DNA from: a virus
DNA: 50,638 bases
IMG/VR virus record: IMGVR_UViG_3300045922_000571
Location: 1-50,638 of that record
Reading direction: 5' to 3' (one strand)
The notes beneath the pieces were generated by a model. It was not told the origin of the DNA. It saw only the letters and a program-made list of their open reading frames with translations, and ran no database searches. Positions 48,554 through 50,638 of this stretch are shown here, in pieces. Positions within the stretch are counted from its first letter, which is position 1; the number at the start of each line of letters is the position of its first letter. Position numbers and translations under genes: made by a program.

Positions 48554-49209
48554 GCCGCCCTCCGCAGCTCCGAGGCCTCCGCCGCGCCTGCCTGCCGCCG
48601 CCGCTCCGCCGCTTCGCCGCGCCGCGGTGGCTGGAAGTACTCGCGTGTGGGGAACAGCCGGTACGGCCGCAGCTCGCGGAACACGCGCCCGAGCCGTTCC
48701 TCGATGCGGTAGCACTCGTGGAAGAACAGGCCGCGCTCGATCTTGAGGCGCGCGCAGCACTGGCGATACGTCCAGCCCCGCATGTAGTGCCACTGGAAGA
48801 CGCGCCACTGCCGCTCCGTCAGCGTCCGGCGCGCGATCAGGTGCACGTCCGCGGCGAATTCCTCCGACTGCCGGCTGTAGGACACCCACGGCGCGCGCTT
48901 GTTGCCGCTGTAGTGCCTCACCTGCATCGGCCGCGCCTCGTGCTCGTAGATCCGTGCCAGGCGCTCCAGCACCGCGCGGAAGATCGCACGGAGCACGCAC
49001 CGGCATGGCCGCCCCTCCTCGCCGCCGAGGCCCTTGCACTCGGCGCAGCGCGGATCGGACATCGCGAGCAGGATGCCCCGCGGCCACGACTCGGTATCGC
49101 GATAGTCCTCAGCCGCCCTCTTCCGCCGGCGCTTGCGCGGGTGCTCTAGCACCGACACGACGCGCCGCTTCGGCTCGTCCGCTGCGACCGCCATCGCCGC
49201 TGCTGCCAC
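48550..49209 (-). CDS. Regulator with zinc knuckles and sigma-region-4-like HTH
   Basis: A GTG at 49209 lies one base after the upstream stop, behind GAGGTG; 219 residues. After a basic N-terminus (KRRVVSVLEHPRKRRRKRAA) comes a cysteine cluster CAECKGLGGEEGRPCRC (about 54-70), likely a zinc site. The HTH at about 128-165 (LTERQWRVFQWHYMRGWTYR, then CCARLKIERGLFFHECYRIE) has the spacing of sigma region 4. The C-terminal tail carries RLFPTREYFQPP. It resembles late transcription regulators of phages with an RNA-polymerase-binding role. It is third in a row of genes with such an HTH. Confidence 0.7.
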   Translation of the reverse strand: MAAAAMAVAADEPKRRVVSVLEHPRKRRRKRAAEDYRDTESWPRGILLAMSDPRCAECKGLGGEEGRPCRCVLRAIFRAVLERLARIYEHEARPMQVRHYSGNKRAPWVSYSRQSEEFAADVHLIARRTLTERQWRVFQWHYMRGWTYRQCCARLKIERGLFFHECYRIEERLGRVFRELRPYRLFPTREYFQPPRRGEAAERRRQAGAAEASELRRAA

Positions 49210-49210
49210 G

Positions 49211-49483
49211 TCACACCTCGTCGAACCGCTGAATGCCGCGCCGCGCCAGGCCCGCGCGCATCGCCGCCAGGGCGCGCCGCTCCGACCGCAGCACCGCCAC
49301 GGCGCTCACGCCGAGCACCGCGCCAGCGCCGCGCAGCGTCAGCCCGGCGCCGTAGCGGATCGCCAGGACCGCCTGCCACCGGAGCGGCAGTTCCGCAAGA
49401 CACTCGCTCAGCAGCTCGGCGCGCTCGACGCCCGCGCGCAAAAGGAAGGGCGAGGCATCCGCCTCGCCCCGGAGGAGAGTCAT
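49211..49483 (-). CDS. Small sigma-region-4-like HTH protein
   Basis: A 90-residue product if ATG 49483 is used; this start has no Shine-Dalgarno and lies in front of a hairpin, so a later start (for example TTG near 49440) is possible. Residues about 28-75 (LAELPLRWQAVLAIRYGAGL, TLRGAGAVLGVSAVAVLRSE) align with region 4 of the phage sigma factor (LTARQRVVVWLRYRAGLSQR, GAAAELGVTQAAVAQIEQRA). It may be an anti-sigma-like competitor, a co-regulator or a duplicated domain. Confidence 0.6.
   Translation of the reverse strand: MTLLRGEADASPFLLRAGVERAELLSECLAELPLRWQAVLAIRYGAGLTLRGAGAVLGVSAVAVLRSERRALAAMRAGLARRGIQRFDEV
49448..49469 (-). terminator. Hairpin with T-rich tail near a gene start
   Basis: Perfect 9-bp arms (GGGCGAGGC at 49448-49456 with 49461-49469) around a 4-base loop. 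On the minus strand the stem is followed by TTCCTTTT. It could be an attenuator or partial terminator between the regulator genes. It overlaps codons 6-11 of the gene at 49211-49483 if that gene starts at 49483. Confidence 0.45.
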
Positions 49484-49518
49484 GGACAGAGGAGACTGAC
49501 TCGATGGATGGACCCCGG

Positions 49519-49836
49519 CTAAGCGGCGAGCCGCTCGGCCAAGACTGCGAGAAACCAGCCGCGATGCGACGGCGCGATGCGATCCAGCGTCCAGACGCCG
49601 CGCGGATTGTCGCGCGTCTCGCGTCTGTGCGAATCGCCGTAGCCGCGCCGGCGAATCACGTACAGCCGCCGCGGAGGCTCGTCCGGCTCGACCGTCACCC
49701 ACCGGACAGCGCGGATGCGCCGCCGCGTCCTCAGCGGCTCGACTTCGCCGCGCGCTAGCAGCCGCTCCGCCTCCACGCGCTCCAGCCAGCACACATGCTC
49801 GCCGGCGCGATCGAGCAGCCGCACTCTAGCCGGCAT
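49519..49836 (-). CDS. Hypothetical basic protein
   Basis: ATG 49836 has GGAG six bases upstream (an in-frame GTG lies at 49860); 105 residues. Arg-rich alpha/beta protein with LLDRAGEHVCWLERVEAERL, LARGEVEPLRTRRRIRAVRW and a C-terminal GVWTLDRIAPSHRGWFLAVL. The VEAERLLARGEVEPL segment resembles short substrate-binding helices of small phage regulators, but no family can be named. Confidence 0.65.
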   Translation of the reverse strand: MPARVRLLDRAGEHVCWLERVEAERLLARGEVEPLRTRRRIRAVRWVTVEPDEPPRRLYVIRRRGYGDSHRRETRDNPRGVWTLDRIAPSHRGWFLAVLAERLAA

Positions 49837-49892
49837 CGCGAACTCCGAGAGGAGAGACACGACGAGCGTCCAGCACGGTGACCGGGAGTCGG

Positions 49893-50027
49893 CTAGGTTA
49901 CGGTCGGCCTCCTAACGACCCGGCGCCTTCCACGGACGGCGCCGCCCGGGCCGGGAGGCAGCCCGGGCGCAGTAACTCTGTCTCCATTGTCCGGCCAGAT
50001 GCCGGATCTGTTAACCCTCGCGCTCAT
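49893..50027 (-). CDS. Possible tiny gene after the sigma factor
   Basis: A 44-codon frame starts in an ATGA overlap with the sigma stop and ends at TAG 49893. The product is Arg/Gly/Pro-rich (VNRSGIWPDNGDRVTAPGLP) and the stretch holds GC-rich inverted repeats (an 8-bp CGCCCGGG stem at about 49947-49973 and a GGCGCC pair). It may be either a small gene or an untranslated structured spacer; I favour the spacer slightly. Confidence 0.3.
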   Translation of the reverse strand: MSARVNRSGIWPDNGDRVTAPGLPPGPGGAVRGRRRVVRRPTVT

Positions 50028-50638
50028 GCCGCACTCTCCAGCCGCGCGAAGACCTTGATGCGCCGCGGCCCGGTCTGCTCCGACACGACGTACTGCTCCT
50101 GCTCCGCCGGGGCCATGACCTGGTCGAGCGCGGAGAGCGGGAACTGGCAGTACTTGAGGAATCGCCTCTGCCCGAGCGCGCGATAGAGCGCGAGCATCGA
50201 CCGGATACGGCGCTCGACGGCGCGCGGCGAGACCTCCGCCGCGAAGTGCGCGCCCTCGAGCGCGAAGCTCTGCCCGGCAGGCTCGTGCTCGTACCAGCCC
50301 ACGACCTTGCGCCGGAGCTGGTCGTACCGCTCCTGCACCTGCCGCAGCTCATGGAGGCGCACGCTCAGTGCGCCGAGCTCGTCCACCGCAGCCGCGATCT
50401 CATCGAGGCTCGGCCGCGGCATCTGGATTAGCTTGCCCATGCCCGCATAATCGACGCCGTCCACGGGCGCGATAACGCCGGCGCGGAGATGCCGCAGCGC
50501 GCGCTGCTCGATCTGCGCCACCGCCGCCTGCGTGACGCCCAGTTCCGCCGCCGCGCCGCGCTGGCTCAGCCCCGCGCGGTAGCGCAGCCACACCACCACG
50601 CGCTGCCGCGCCGTGAGCAGCGCCGTCGCCCGCGCCAC
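50024..50638 (-). CDS. Sigma factor, C-terminal part: region 4 plus an unusual C-terminal domain
   Basis: This is the continuation of the gene starting at 502. Residues about 130-175 form region 4 (LTARQRVVVWLRYRAGLSQR, GAAAELGVTQAAVAQIEQRA), which would contact the -35 element. A further 150 residues follow that sigma factors normally lack. They begin near M192 (MGKLIQMPRPSLDEIAAAVD), pass through a helical LHELRQVQERYDQLRRKVVG, a beta-like FALEGAHFAAEVSPRAVERR and end in SEQTGPRRIKVFARLESAA. No stop or strong ribosome site separates the parts. The tail could be a fused small phage protein that binds RNA polymerase or DNA; I do not recognise it. Confidence 0.82.
   Translation of the reverse strand: MARATALLTARQRVVVWLRYRAGLSQRGAAAELGVTQAAVAQIEQRALRHLRAGVIAPVDGVDYAGMGKLIQMPRPSLDEIAAAVDELGALSVRLHELRQVQERYDQLRRKVVGWYEHEPAGQSFALEGAHFAAEVSPRAVERRIRSMLALYRALGQRRFLKYCQFPLSALDQVMAPAEQEQYVVSEQTGPRRIKVFARLESAA
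50512..50638. repeat. Terminal direct repeat, right copy
   Basis: Identical to bases 1-127. It lies inside the sigma-factor coding sequence at the start of region 4, which continues without interruption when either copy is used once. Confidence 0.9.

Noticed and set aside
49947-49973. Intrinsic terminator after the sigma gene
   Set aside because: The CGCCCGGG hairpin has no T tract on either strand, so it is only noted as structure in the spacer.
1-50638. tRNA, rRNA or CRISPR array
   Set aside because: On reading I saw no T-arm consensus within a cloverleaf, no rRNA-like stretch and no regularly spaced repeat-spacer array; a covariance-model scan would be decisive.

Overview
The window is best read as one complete, circular, GC-rich genome of a tailed double-stranded DNA phage. 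The first 127 bases are repeated exactly as the last 127 bases (1-127 = 50512-50638), so the unique length would be 50,511 bp and one gene, a sigma factor, runs across the ends. Head and neck genes resemble those of P22-type short-tailed phages: small and large terminase, P22-like portal, scaffold, P22-like coat protein, gp4-like tail accessory proteins and a gp10-like packaged-DNA stabilisation protein, followed by ejection proteins. Ribosome binding sites of the AGGAGG type and an ejected lytic transglycosylase fit a Gram-negative host (Proteobacteria or Acidobacteriota are guesses). No host genes, tRNAs, rRNAs or CRISPR arrays were seen.

Layout. A plus-strand arm (633-11061) holds regulators and early genes. 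It starts with a leaderless MerR/excisionase-type HTH gene, a 600-bp degenerate GC-rich repeat tract closed by two opposed terminators, and a divergent operator region (2108-2252). A chain of small overlapping genes follows, ending in a Cas4/RecB-like exonuclease and a strong terminator (5568-5601). A second leaderless regulator comes next, then a putative replication initiator whose coding sequence carries three copies of a 35-bp element in both orientations. After it lie an HNH nuclease, small zinc-ribbon-like proteins, a DUF1874/AcrIII-1-type protein and a LamG-type adhesion module.

The minus-strand arm (about 50.5 kb down to 11.4 kb, plus 502-1) looks like one long late operon. In transcription order it holds: sigma factor and two further sigma-region-4-like genes; small membrane protein; serine recombinase; terminases; holin-like and secreted small proteins; portal; scaffold; coat; four tandem gp4-like paralogues; gp10-like protein; tail and appendage proteins, one with two families of short repeats; GNAT-like protein; two ejection proteins; and a single 15.4-kb gene for a 5,142-residue polyvalent protein. 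That protein combines a lytic transglycosylase, ParB/DdrB-like, ADP-ribosyltransferase-like, acetyltransferase, N6-adenine methyltransferase and strawberry-notch-type helicase regions, and is probably injected with the DNA. A separate 151-residue gene with its own Shine-Dalgarno is nested in another frame inside it (17420-17875).

The two arms converge at 11062-11387, an AT-rich intergenic stretch with two direct repeats related to the element in the initiator gene and a large hairpin: a second candidate origin or terminus. There is no stand-alone DNA polymerase, primase or tyrosine integrase, so replication probably leans on the host. An initiator with iteron-like repeats plus a serine recombinase makes a plasmid-like prophage state possible.
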